Of a DNA stretch of 64,000 nucleotides, positions 47,643 through 55,796 are shown one piece after another. The notes below the pieces were generated by a model. It was not told the DNA's origin, made no database searches, and saw only the letters and a list, made by a program, of their open reading frames with translations. Positions within the stretch are counted from its first letter, which is position 1, and every line of letters begins with the position of its first letter. The stretch covers positions 16,820-80,819 of the forward strand of contig CALKTH010000100.1 in assembly GCA_937997485.1 (NCBI GenBank), given 5' to 3'. The position numbers were made by a program, and so were the translations under genes. This DNA comes from an uncultured Acidimicrobiales bacterium (GTDB lineage Bacteria > Actinomycetota > Acidimicrobiia > Acidimicrobiales > SZUA-35).

Positions 47643-48931
47643 CTTGCGAGTAGTTCCTTCACTCGAGTGACCATTTGGTCTCGGGGAATCACGGTCTGTT
47701 CGCTTCCGGAGTGCCCATCAGCTCGCCGCATCGGGCGGAGGCTGACGCTATCGGCGGCGAGTTCGTCCTCGCCCACGATCACCGCGAGCGGGGCGCCGGA
47801 GCGGTTGGCGGCCTTCATTTGGGCCTTCATGGAACGCCCGTCGAACGCCCGGTCGACGCTGACCCCAGCACGGCGAAGTTCTTCGGCCAGTTCGAGACCC
47901 TCGGTTCCGTCGGTCACCGCCACGATCCAGACGTCGACTGTTGGGTTTGGGGCGTCGAAGACGCCATCAGCGTCACAGGCCATCAGTGTGCGGTCAACGC
48001 CGAGCGCGAAACCGACGCCGGGATCTTCGGGGCCACCGAGGTCGGCAACGAGACCGTCGTAACGGCCTCCGCCACCGACGGCGTTCTGTGCTGCTTCGAG
48101 GCCGGTGCCAGCGAACTCGAACGTGGTGCGCGTGTAGTAGTCGAGCCCCCGGACGAGCCGGGGCGCGAGGGTGAAGGGAACCTCGAGTGCGGTGAGCCCT
48201 TGCTGTACTCGTTCGAAGGCTGCGCCCGCCTCGACGGAGAGGAAGTCGGTGATGACTGGAGCGGCGGCAATGAGTTCGGCGTCTGGCGGACGCTTGGAGT
48301 CGAGGACGCGAAGCGGGTTCTTCTCGAGCGTGATCCGGCTCTGTTCGGTCAGCGCGTCGAGGTTGGCGTTGAAGTGAGCACGCAGCGCGTCGAGATAGCG
48401 AGGACGGTCGGCGGCATCGCCGAGCGTGTTCAGCAGCAGCGTGACGCTGCGCAGTCCCAGCCGGCGGTAGAAGCGGTCAGCCAGGGCGACGAGCTCGGTG
48501 TCGAGATCGGGATCATGGCTGCCGATGACCTCGGCCCCTACCTGGTCGAACTGGCGATAACGGCCCTTCTGGGCCTTTTCCTGCCGGAAGGCGGGACCGG
48601 CGTACCAGGCCTTCCATGGTGTGAGCGGACGCTCTTGGGCGTACGCCCGGCACACCGAGGCAGTGAACTCTGGACGCAACGCGATGCGGCGGCCGCCGTT
48701 GTCTTCGAAGTCGTAGAGCTCCTTGGTCACCACGTCGGTGGACTCACCCAGGCGGGTGAAGACACCGAGGTCTTCGAACATCGGAGACACGATCTGGCCA
48801 AAGCCGGCCCGCTCGGCCTCGTCCGCGAACGTGTTCACGAGCGCTCGCATGCGCTCACTCGTGGGTGAGAGCAGATCTCGAGTGCCGGGGAGCGCTTGGA
48901 ACTTCTGACGGGCGGAGGACGTGGAGGACAT
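47639..48931 (-). CDS. hisS: Histidyl-tRNA synthetase
   Basis: The 430-aa class II synthetase shows ALPGTRDLLSPTSERM at the N-terminus, LRPEFTASVCRAYAQ and PAFRQEKAQKGRYRQFDQVGAEV (motif 2, in parts), the histidine-specific VRGLDYYTRTTFEF and GGGGRYDGLV, and a C-terminal anticodon-binding domain. Start and length are normal. It follows the hypothetical gene by 12 nt. Confidence 0.96.
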   Translation of the reverse strand: MSSTSSARQKFQALPGTRDLLSPTSERMRALVNTFADEAERAGFGQIVSPMFEDLGVFTRLGESTDVVTKELYDFEDNGGRRIALRPEFTASVCRAYAQERPLTPWKAWYAGPAFRQEKAQKGRYRQFDQVGAEVIGSHDPDLDTELVALADRFYRRLGLRSVTLLLNTLGDAADRPRYLDALRAHFNANLDALTEQSRITLEKNPLRVLDSKRPPDAELIAAAPVITDFLSVEAGAAFERVQQGLTALEVPFTLAPRLVRGLDYYTRTTFEFAGTGLEAAQNAVGGGGRYDGLVADLGGPEDPGVGFALGVDRTLMACDADGVFDAPNPTVDVWIVAVTDGTEGLELAEELRRAGVSVDRAFDGRSMKAQMKAANRSGAPLAVIVGEDELAADSVSLRPMRRADGHSGSEQTVIPRDQMVTRVKELLAR

Positions 48932-48943
48932 GCCCGCCCGAGG

Positions 48944-49744
48944 CTAGCTCTCCCCTACCAGCAGGTCGCGCCCATTTCTGCAGAACGAAAGCACAAGAGC
49001 ACGCTGGGCGTCGGCGTCGCCGGCGGCCACGATCTCTGCGTGCCGAATCAAGGCACCGGGGAACCCCGCAGCGTTCCAGAAGTCGCTGTCGGGCCGAGCG
49101 TCGGGGAACCACGGGCCCACGTAGGCGTAGGGCAATGCCTCCGCCCCCGGTGTGGCCTCTTTCGTCACATCGCCAGCCGAGAAGCCGTAGCTCGCTCGTT
49201 GTTTGGCCTCCTCGGTTCCGAGCTCGATTGCGGGATCGAAGTGCTCGGGCCAAAGCTGCGGGTCGCTGGCATCGGGCGATGTCGGTTCGTCACGCAACTC
49301 CTCGAGAATGGACCAACCGAAGGCGTACCAATCAGCAAGGGCGACAGCGGCTGCGGGATCGATCGGGAGCTGCTCGTCGAGCGGGCCGGGAGCGGGGATA
49401 TCGAGATCGGCGGCCCACTCGATATCTGGGCTCAGGCCGACGAAGGCTCCAGCTTCGTTCAAGGTCGTCACGGGCGCGGCGCGGGTTTCGCCTGCCTCGT
49501 CAACCTCGATCGAGACCGACGCGTTCGACGCAACGAGCCGAATCTGTGTTGGGCCGTTAGGTCCGTCGAAAACGGGCGTCCCGAATCCTCCAGGGGTCTG
49601 ACGCAGTCCCATGCGGCCCATTGCTTGGCGGCGGGCCGGCGAGATGACGAGCGAGGCCAACCGATGGAGGGCCAGTCGCGTTTCCATGAACGTGTCAGGA
49701 AGGGGCTGCAGCGCGATGACAGGGGGCGTGGTGTCGGAGTCCAT
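48944..49744 (-). CDS. Hypothetical protein between relA and hisS
   Basis: The 266-aa soluble protein has no signal peptide or membrane span. Landmarks are TFMETRLALHRLASLVISPARR, a Trp-containing middle (ADWYAFGWSILEELR; PQLWPEHFDPAIEL) and a C-terminal ALPYAYVGPWFPDAR and DFWNAAGFPGA. I do not recognise the family. I chose the ATG at 49744 because TACGGT lies 6 nt before it; the frame stays open upstream through the relA terminator, which cannot be coding. Reading direction and 12-nt spacing suggest co-transcription with hisS-aspS. Confidence 0.75.
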   Translation of the reverse strand: MDSDTTPPVIALQPLPDTFMETRLALHRLASLVISPARRQAMGRMGLRQTPGGFGTPVFDGPNGPTQIRLVASNASVSIEVDEAGETRAAPVTTLNEAGAFVGLSPDIEWAADLDIPAPGPLDEQLPIDPAAAVALADWYAFGWSILEELRDEPTSPDASDPQLWPEHFDPAIELGTEEAKQRASYGFSAGDVTKEATPGAEALPYAYVGPWFPDARPDSDFWNAAGFPGALIRHAEIVAAGDADAQRALVLSFCRNGRDLLVGES

Positions 49745-49750
49745 CGCCGC

Positions 49751-49756
49751 ACCGTA
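49751..49756 (-). promoter_or_regulatory. Putative leaderless -10 for the hypothetical-hisS-aspS operon
   Basis: TACGGT lies exactly 6 nt before the ATG at 49744, downstream of the relA terminator, giving this operon its own promoter. Confidence 0.5.
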
Positions 49757-49804
49757 GACGGTCTGCGTCGCGGTCCGGCGGCCCACGTGCACCCAGCGCG
49801 ATGC

Positions 49805-49851
49805 CAAAAATGAAAGAGGCGGTCGGGCCCCCGCCGCGGGGCTCGACCGCC
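49805..49851 (-). terminator. Strong intrinsic terminator after relA
   Basis: A GC-rich stem (GGCGGTCG with CGACCGCC, one mismatch, then GCCCC with GGGGC) spans 49818-49851 and is followed on the leftward strand by TCTTTCATTTTT (49817-49806). This is the best intrinsic terminator in the window and closes the tgt-to-relA transcript. Confidence 0.85.
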
Positions 49852-49870
49852 TTGCCGCATCGTAGAACAC

Positions 49871-49935
49871 GACTCCTTGGAGAAGTCTGAGAGGCGACCG
49901 TCAGTTGCTGTGACAGCTTCTCAGACCGGGGAGTC
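49871..49935 (-). ncRNA. Layered stem-loop element in the relA 3' UTR
   Basis: Directly after the relA stop, three nested stems can form: GACTCC/GGAGTC (49871-49876 with 49930-49935), GTCTGAGA/TCTCAGAC (49885-49892 with 49919-49926) and an inner GTCA/TGAC or GCTG/CAGC hairpin. Read leftward it leads into the terminator at 49805-49851. It matches no RNA family I know. It could be a 3'-UTR-derived small RNA, an RNA stability element or a protein site. Confidence 0.45.
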
Positions 49936-52173
49936 TTAGTTGCCGCGCCCGGGAAGGGCTCGGTAGGCGTCGTAGACGCCGTCGATCTTGCGCAGCGAGC
50001 GCAACAGCTCGTCGAGATGGGACGGGTCGGCGATCTCGAAGTCGAAGCGGAGCTTGGCGATGCGATCGTCGCCGGTTGCGGTGCTGGCCGACATGATGTT
50101 GACGTGGTTCTCCGAAAAGAGGACGGAGACGTCGGAAAGGAGGTGCGAGCGGTCGTAGGCCTTGACCTCGATCGAGGCCACGAAGTTGGTGGCGCTGCCG
50201 TCGGCGTCCCATTCAACATCGATGAGGCGATCGTTCTGGCTTGATGCGAGAGAGACGGCGTTTGCGCAATCGGAGCGATGGACGGAGACCCCTCGGCCGC
50301 GGGTGACGAACCCCATGATCTCGTCTCCGGGCACGGGGGTGCAGCAACGGGAGAGCCGGATCAGGACGTCGTCGAGACCCTCGACATGCACGCCGGGAGA
50401 TCCGTTGAGGCGCCGGCGACGGTGGCGGCGGGCGGTGACGGGCAGCGATTCTTCGACTCGCCCGGTCGCGCCCTCCATCTCCTTTGCGACCCGCGCCGCC
50501 ACGGATTCAGCAGAGATGTGGTGCTCGCCAACGGCGGCAAAGAGACCGGCTGTGTCGGCGTAGTTCATCTTCTCAGCGACGGTTTCGAGAATCTTGGCCG
50601 CCGCAATTTTCTGGACCGGGAGACCCTCGCGACGCATGGCGGTCTGAATGTCGACCTGGCCTGTGGCGATCGCATCTTCCCGACGTTCTCGGGAGAACCA
50701 CTGCTTGATCTTGCTGGCGGCGCGCGGTGAGCGCACGAAGGTGAGCCAGTCTTGTGACGGACCAGCCCCTTCCTCTTTTGAGGTGAAGATCTCGACGGTG
50801 GCACCCGACTGGAGGGGGTCGGACAGGGCGACGAGTCGGCCTTCGACCTTGGCGCCCCTCGTCCGGTGACCGACGTCGGTGTGGATGGTGTAGGCGAAAT
50901 CCACGGCCGTCGCACCAGCGGGAAGGGTGATCACGTCACCCTTGGGAGTGAAGACGAAGACTTCGTCCTGATCGAGGTCGACCTTGAGATTGGCCATGAA
51001 CAGATTGGGGTCGGAGGTTTCCTCTTCCCAATCGATGATGCGGGTGAGCCAGGGCAGGTCGAGCTGACCCTTGTTGTTCCCGAGATCGGCGTCGTCTTTG
51101 TAGAGGAAATGGGCAGCAACACCGAACTCGGCGCGGGCGTGCATTTCACGAGTACGGATCTGCACTTCGATCGGCTTGCCCTGAGGACCAATGACGGTGG
51201 TGTGCAGCGACTGGTAGAGGTTGAACTTGGGCATGGCCACGTAGTCCTTGAAGCGGCCCTGCACTGGCTTCCAGGTGGCATGGATCGAGCCCAGCGCGGC
51301 GTAGCAGTCGCGCACGCTGTCGACCACCACTCGAATGCCGACCAGATCGTGGATCTCGGCGAACTCCTTGCCCTTCACCACCATCTTTTCCCAGATGGAG
51401 TAGAGGTGCTTCTCGCGGCCAGTGACATCGGCTTCGATGTTGAGCTCGGCGATGCGACTGCGCACGTCTTCGAGCACTTGCGTGAGATAGAGATCTCGCT
51501 CTGGTGCCCGCTTGGCCACCATCTGGTCGATCGTGGCGTAACGCTTGGGGTGCAGCGCCGCGAAGCTCAGATCTTCCAGCTGCGTCTTGACTTCCTGGAT
51601 ACCGAGGCGGTGAGCGAGGGGGGCGTAGACGTCGAGCGTCTCGCGTGCGGTGCGTTCCTGCTTCCACGCCGGGATGGCGGCAATGGTGCGCATGTTGTGG
51701 AGCCGGTCGCAGAGCTTGATGATCAGAACACGCAGATCCTTCGACATGGCGACGAGCATCTTGCGGAACGTGGCGGCCTGTTGCGCCTGCTTGGAATCGA
51801 ACCTCAGGCGATCGAGCTTGGTGACGCCGTCGACGATGGCGGCGACGTCGTCGCCGAAGGTGTCAGAGATGTCTTCGAGTGTGGTGCCGGTGTCTTCCAC
51901 GGCGTCGTGCAAGAGCGCTGCGGCGATGGTGACTTCGTCGAGCCCGAGCTCAGCCACGATGCGAGCGACTGCGAGTGGGTGTGTGATGTAGGGCTCGCCG
52001 GACTTGCGTTTCTGTGGTGCGTGCGCCGCTGCGGCCATGTCGTAGGCGCGCGAGACCATGTCGATCTGTCGGGCAGCGTCCGGTCCGTTGAACGCAGCGA
52101 CGAGCGGAGCGATCTCATCGCTCACGGCTCGGCGCTCTCGACGCCACGGAAGGACTCGCTCGACGACCGGCAC
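49936..52173 (-). CDS. relA: Bifunctional (p)ppGpp synthetase/hydrolase (RelA/SpoT family)
   Basis: The 745-aa stringent-response enzyme has an HD hydrolase domain (ITHPLAVARIVAELG; LLHDAVEDT; CDRLHNMRT), the synthetase domain (DLVGIRVVVDSVRDCY; YQSLHTTVIGPQGKPIEVQIRT, in parts), a TGS domain (VFVFTPKGDVITLPAGAT) and a C-terminal Zn-finger-like CCTPVPGDEI segment with ACT domain. The start is GTG, 2 nt after apt. It is the last gene of the yajC-secDF-apt run. Confidence 0.95.
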   Translation of the reverse strand: MPVVERVLPWRRERRAVSDEIAPLVAAFNGPDAARQIDMVSRAYDMAAAAHAPQKRKSGEPYITHPLAVARIVAELGLDEVTIAAALLHDAVEDTGTTLEDISDTFGDDVAAIVDGVTKLDRLRFDSKQAQQAATFRKMLVAMSKDLRVLIIKLCDRLHNMRTIAAIPAWKQERTARETLDVYAPLAHRLGIQEVKTQLEDLSFAALHPKRYATIDQMVAKRAPERDLYLTQVLEDVRSRIAELNIEADVTGREKHLYSIWEKMVVKGKEFAEIHDLVGIRVVVDSVRDCYAALGSIHATWKPVQGRFKDYVAMPKFNLYQSLHTTVIGPQGKPIEVQIRTREMHARAEFGVAAHFLYKDDADLGNNKGQLDLPWLTRIIDWEEETSDPNLFMANLKVDLDQDEVFVFTPKGDVITLPAGATAVDFAYTIHTDVGHRTRGAKVEGRLVALSDPLQSGATVEIFTSKEEGAGPSQDWLTFVRSPRAASKIKQWFSRERREDAIATGQVDIQTAMRREGLPVQKIAAAKILETVAEKMNYADTAGLFAAVGEHHISAESVAARVAKEMEGATGRVEESLPVTARRHRRRRLNGSPGVHVEGLDDVLIRLSRCCTPVPGDEIMGFVTRGRGVSVHRSDCANAVSLASSQNDRLIDVEWDADGSATNFVASIEVKAYDRSHLLSDVSVLFSENHVNIMSASTATGDDRIAKLRFDFEIADPSHLDELLRSLRKIDGVYDAYRALPGRGN

Positions 52174-52175
52174 GG

Positions 52176-52712
52176 TTAGACCTCCCAGAGTGAGTGAACG
52201 GGATGCGGCTCGAGTTTGGCTCGACCGCCCAGAGCAGAGAGCTCGAGAACTGCACGGACGCCAGTGACGGTGCCGCCGGCGAGGTCGACCAGGCGAATGG
52301 CGGCGTCGGCGGTGCCTCCGGTGGCGATCACATCGTCGACGATGAGGACCCGATCGCCGGCGGAGAGAGCATTTCGCTGGATCTCGAGCGAGTCGCTGCC
52401 GTACTCGAGGGCGTAGCCGATGCGATGCACTTCGCCGGGAAGCTTGCCCGGCTTGCGGGCGGCAACAAAGCCAACGCCGAGCCGATTGGCCACCAACATG
52501 CCGGCCAGGAATCCGCGGGCTTCGATGCCGAGCACGACGTCGACATCGGTCATGGCACCATCGCCGGTGTCCTCACTCAAGGCAATGGCACACCGCGACA
52601 TGGCGCTCGATGAACGCCAGAGCGGTGAGAGGTCTCGGAACTGAACGCCAGGCTGGGGAAAGTCGGGAACGAGCGCTACGTGCTCGGGAAGCCAGTCAGG
52701 AGGCGTGTTCAT
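52176..52712 (-). CDS. apt: Adenine phosphoribosyltransferase
   Basis: The 178-aa salvage enzyme converts adenine and PRPP to AMP. It shows DFPQPGVQFRDLSPLW, GIEARGFLAG, ARKPGKLPGEV and the PRPP motif VLIVDDVIATGGTADAA. Length is normal. It lies between secF and relA, the standard actinobacterial place. Confidence 0.95.
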   Translation of the reverse strand: MNTPPDWLPEHVALVPDFPQPGVQFRDLSPLWRSSSAMSRCAIALSEDTGDGAMTDVDVVLGIEARGFLAGMLVANRLGVGFVAARKPGKLPGEVHRIGYALEYGSDSLEIQRNALSAGDRVLIVDDVIATGGTADAAIRLVDLAGGTVTGVRAVLELSALGGRAKLEPHPVHSLWEV

Positions 52713-52734
52713 CCCGAGATGCTAGACGATCAGA

Positions 52735-53718
52735 TCAGCTTCGAGCCGACTTGCGTTCGACACGACGTTCGCGCTTGAGACGCTCTTCGGCGATGTCGGG
52801 CTGTCGCTCTTTCAGCCACGCCAGCACCGGGGCGGCGACGAACACCGAGGAGTAGGTCCCGAGGAGGAGGCCAATGAAGAGGGCGAGCGAGAAGTCCCGC
52901 AATGTGGCTCCGCCGAGGAGGACGGCGCCGATGACCAACATCGACAGCACTGGCAGCACCGTGGTGATGGTGGTGTTGATGGAACGCATCAACACTTGAT
53001 TCACCGAGCGGCTCAGCATTGGGGTGTACCCCTGGGCCCAGGCGCCCGGTTCGGTCTCGCGCTCGAGGACCTTGTCGTACACAACGACGGTGTCGTACAG
53101 GGAGTAGCCCATGATGGTGAGCAGTGCGATCACGGTGGCCGGCGACACTTCGAATCGCACGATCGAGTAGATGCCAGCCGTGATGAGCAGGTCGTGCACC
53201 ACGGCGACGAGCGCACCAATGGCCATGCGCCATTCGAGGCGCCACGCCAGGTAGAGGGCGACGACGGCGAAGAACGCCACGAGGGCGCGGACGGCCTTTG
53301 CGGTGATCTGATCACCCCAAGTCGGTCCGACCTGATTGCGAGTGACATCGTCGAGTGTGACACCGCCCAGTTCAGCAAGTTCGCCGATCACGGCCTCGGA
53401 GGCCAGGGCGGCATTGTCCGTTGCTTCGGTCGAGGTCTGGACTCGGATGAAGTTACCGCCGTCTTGGTCACGAACTTTCTGGACCCGCGCGGTCTTGTCA
53501 GAAAGGGCGTCTCGTGCATCGTCCACACTCACCGATTCGGCGACGGGCACTTCGAAAATGCCGCCTCCGGAGAATTCGATGCTGAGGTTGAGACCCACCA
53601 CGAGCAGCAGCAGGGCAGAGATCACCATGGCCGCGAAGGAGACCGGAAGTGTCCGCTTCCAGATTGGCGGGAAGTCGATGCGGGCGTTGCCAGTGAAGAT
53701 GGAACGGATGGTGTTCAT
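52735..53718 (-). CDS. secF: Protein translocase subunit SecF
   Basis: The 327-aa RND-type membrane protein has six predicted membrane segments and one periplasmic-side loop. It shows GLNLSIEFSGGGIFEV, VGPTWGDQITAKAVRALV and TIMGYSLYDTVVVYDKVLE, characteristic of SecF. It drives late steps of Sec export with SecD. It overlaps secD by 4 nt. The C-terminal cytoplasmic tail is strongly basic (RRVERKSARS). Confidence 0.95.
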   Translation of the reverse strand: MNTIRSIFTGNARIDFPPIWKRTLPVSFAAMVISALLLLVVGLNLSIEFSGGGIFEVPVAESVSVDDARDALSDKTARVQKVRDQDGGNFIRVQTSTEATDNAALASEAVIGELAELGGVTLDDVTRNQVGPTWGDQITAKAVRALVAFFAVVALYLAWRLEWRMAIGALVAVVHDLLITAGIYSIVRFEVSPATVIALLTIMGYSLYDTVVVYDKVLERETEPGAWAQGYTPMLSRSVNQVLMRSINTTITTVLPVLSMLVIGAVLLGGATLRDFSLALFIGLLLGTYSSVFVAAPVLAWLKERQPDIAEERLKRERRVERKSARS

Positions 53719-55370
53719 GCGGAAGCTCCGCTCTTGGTTGAGCTCTTCGCGGACGACGAGACGGCTTCCGCCGCGAGATCGCCCATTCCCGTGAGGCCCA
53801 GGAGTCTGGGGTTCTTCTTCACGGCACCGAGATTGGCCAGGAAGAGCAGGGCAGGGCGCATGAAGAGATAGGACACGAAGAGGTCGAGGAGCGTGGCCAC
53901 GCCGAGGTAGAAGGCGAAACCACGGACGGCACCGACGGTGAGGAAGTAGAGCAGGACGGCGGCGATGAGGCTGACGATGTCAGCTTTGAGGATCGTGCTG
54001 ATCGAGGTCTGGTACGCCCGCTCCACCGCGGTGGGCACCTTGCGCCCGGAACGGACGGAGTCTTTCACGTTCTCGAAATAGACGATGTTCGAGTCAGCGG
54101 ACACACCAATGGCCACGATCAGACCGACGATGCCGCTCAAGGTGATCGCCAGACCCTGGGTCTCACCGAACCAGCTGATGATCGACCAGAGCATGAGGCC
54201 GGACAGAAGCAGGCCACTGATGGCGACCAGGCCAGCCAAGCGGTAGTAGGCCAGAAGGTAGAGGGCCACCAATGAAAGGCCGATCAACCCGGCGATGACA
54301 CCGGAGCGCAGCACGTCGTCACCGATGGTGGCGGAGACGGTGCGAGTGGCTTGCGCCTCGAGCTCGACGGGAAGGGCACCGAACTGCAGCGCCGTGGTCA
54401 GATCTCGGGCCTCTTCTTCGAGGAAGGACCCGGAGATGACAACGCGGTCACGCTGGAACGCGGCAGCGTTGATGGAAGGGGCCGAGATGACCTCGTGATC
54501 GAGCACGATGGCCAGCCGGCGGGACGGGCACGCGTCGGTGGCGTTGAAGCAGAGCGTGGCAACGGCGTTGAAGCGATCGATACCGTCGGCACCTTCGTTG
54601 AACACCGGATTCACGGCCCACTCGCGACCGTCAAAACTCACGGTTGCGGTCTCGAGGGCATCGCCCCGCAGCACGGTCGGGCCAAGACAGAGCAAGCCGC
54701 CCTCTCGGCTGGGGAGCAGGACGAATGCCTCGGCGATGTCTTCTTCCGGGGCGGTGGGAACACCACTCAGGCAGGCCTGCTGGATGGCGAGCTGTTCAGA
54801 CGTGAGCGGTGGCAGCTCTTCGTCAGCCGGCACGTCCCCCTCTGCATCCGTTGTGCCCTCGTCCGTGGCACCGTCGTCGGTGCCATCAGTGTCGTCGGCG
54901 TCCGTCTGTCGACGACGGAACTGGGCGAGCGACTCTTCGTCTTCGCCCGCGCCATCGCCGTTGTCGAGTTCGTTCTGCAGCTCGTCGGTATCGAGCGGGA
55001 CGAGGGCACCGCCAGCCAGCGGGCCGAGATCGAGCAGGACGGGACGGAAGCGCAGCTCTGCGGTCTGTCCAACGAGGTCGAGTGCTCGCTGCTGTTCGGT
55101 GACACCGGGCAGGTCGACGACGATGGTGGAGCCCTGGCGGGAAATTTCGGGCTCGGCGACACCCAGCGCGTCAACACGGCTGCGAATGATCTCCAGCGTC
55201 TGATCGAGCGCGGCTTCGTCGACCACGGTGGTCGGCTCATAGACAGCGGAAACGCCACCTTGCAGATCGAGCCCGAGAAGCGGCTCATTTCCTGCAGCAA
55301 GCGTGTACGCAAAGCTGCCGATCGCCACGATGATGGCGAAGAGGGCAGAAAGAAGTTGATTGCGGGGCAT
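53715..55370 (-). CDS. secD: Protein translocase subunit SecD
   Basis: The 551-aa membrane protein shows LLGLDLQGGVSAVYEP, RVDALGVAEPEI and LVGQTAELRFRP in the first extracytoplasmic domain, and the RND motifs (DSNIVYFENVKDSVR; FLTVGAVRGFAFYLGVATLLDLFV, in parts) near the end. An unusual acidic, low-complexity insert occupies about residues 135-187 (many Asp, Gly, Thr). It overlaps yajC by one base and secF by 4 nt. Confidence 0.95.
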   Translation of the reverse strand: MPRNQLLSALFAIIVAIGSFAYTLAAGNEPLLGLDLQGGVSAVYEPTTVVDEAALDQTLEIIRSRVDALGVAEPEISRQGSTIVVDLPGVTEQQRALDLVGQTAELRFRPVLLDLGPLAGGALVPLDTDELQNELDNGDGAGEDEESLAQFRRRQTDADDTDGTDDGATDEGTTDAEGDVPADEELPPLTSEQLAIQQACLSGVPTAPEEDIAEAFVLLPSREGGLLCLGPTVLRGDALETATVSFDGREWAVNPVFNEGADGIDRFNAVATLCFNATDACPSRRLAIVLDHEVISAPSINAAAFQRDRVVISGSFLEEEARDLTTALQFGALPVELEAQATRTVSATIGDDVLRSGVIAGLIGLSLVALYLLAYYRLAGLVAISGLLLSGLMLWSIISWFGETQGLAITLSGIVGLIVAIGVSADSNIVYFENVKDSVRSGRKVPTAVERAYQTSISTILKADIVSLIAAVLLYFLTVGAVRGFAFYLGVATLLDLFVSYLFMRPALLFLANLGAVKKNPRLLGLTGMGDLAAEAVSSSAKSSTKSGASA

Positions 55371-55702
55371 CAGTCGTCCGAGTCGATGAAGTCCGTCGCC
55401 ATGTCCGACACGGTGTCTTCTGCCTCTTCGTCGTCATCTTCGGTGTCGACGGGATCAAGCACGCGATGGGCCACCGCGCTGCGAGAGACTTTGAGGTCAA
55501 GGTCTGGCGACACGGTGAGCCACATGATGTCGTCTTCGAGGCTGTTCACGAACCCGTGAATGCCCGAGTTCAGCACGACTTCGTCGCCCACCTCGAGCGA
55601 GCGAAGCAGCTCCACAGTCTCTCGCTGACGCTTCTGCTGTGGCCGAATGAGCACCACGTACATGACGAGGAAGAGAATGGCGGGGAAGATCAGGGTTTCC
55701 AT
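55370..55702 (-). CDS. yajC: Preprotein translocase accessory protein YajC
   Basis: The 110-aa single-span membrane protein has the family motif FLVMYVVLIRPQQKRQRE and VGDEVVLNSGIHGFV. It associates with SecDF. The C-terminus is very acidic (DTEDDDEEAEDTVSD). It is the first gene of yajC-secD-secF and is separated from tgt by a 94-nt gap with two hairpins. Confidence 0.93.
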   Translation of the reverse strand: METLIFPAILFLVMYVVLIRPQQKRQRETVELLRSLEVGDEVVLNSGIHGFVNSLEDDIMWLTVSPDLDLKVSRSAVAHRVLDPVDTEDDDEEAEDTVSDMATDFIDSDD

Positions 55703-55735
55703 GGCGGGCGGTCCGGTCTGGTGAGTGCACGAGGA

Positions 55736-55776
55736 AGCGGCGATGCGCCGCTGCGATCCCCGACTGCGAGGGGATC
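55736..55776 (-). promoter_or_regulatory. Two adjacent perfect hairpins between tgt and yajC
   Basis: AGCGGCG/CGCCGCT (55736-55752, 3-nt loop) and GATCCCC/GGGGATC (55755-55776, 8-nt loop) are both perfect 7-bp stems, 2 nt apart. They lie 20 nt after the tgt stop and about 33 nt before the yajC start. They may form a terminator for tgt or a structured leader for yajC-secDF. No U tract follows. Confidence 0.5.
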
Positions 55777-55796
55777 AGCCGCCAAACGCTAGCGCT

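Noticed and set aside
49805..49851. 6C-type small RNA
   Set aside because: The run of C is in the stem, not in loops, so the hairpin is better read as a terminator.
49871..49935. TPP-like CTGAGA in the relA 3' element
   Set aside because: The remaining TPP riboswitch core is absent, and the position is after relA, not before a thiamine gene.
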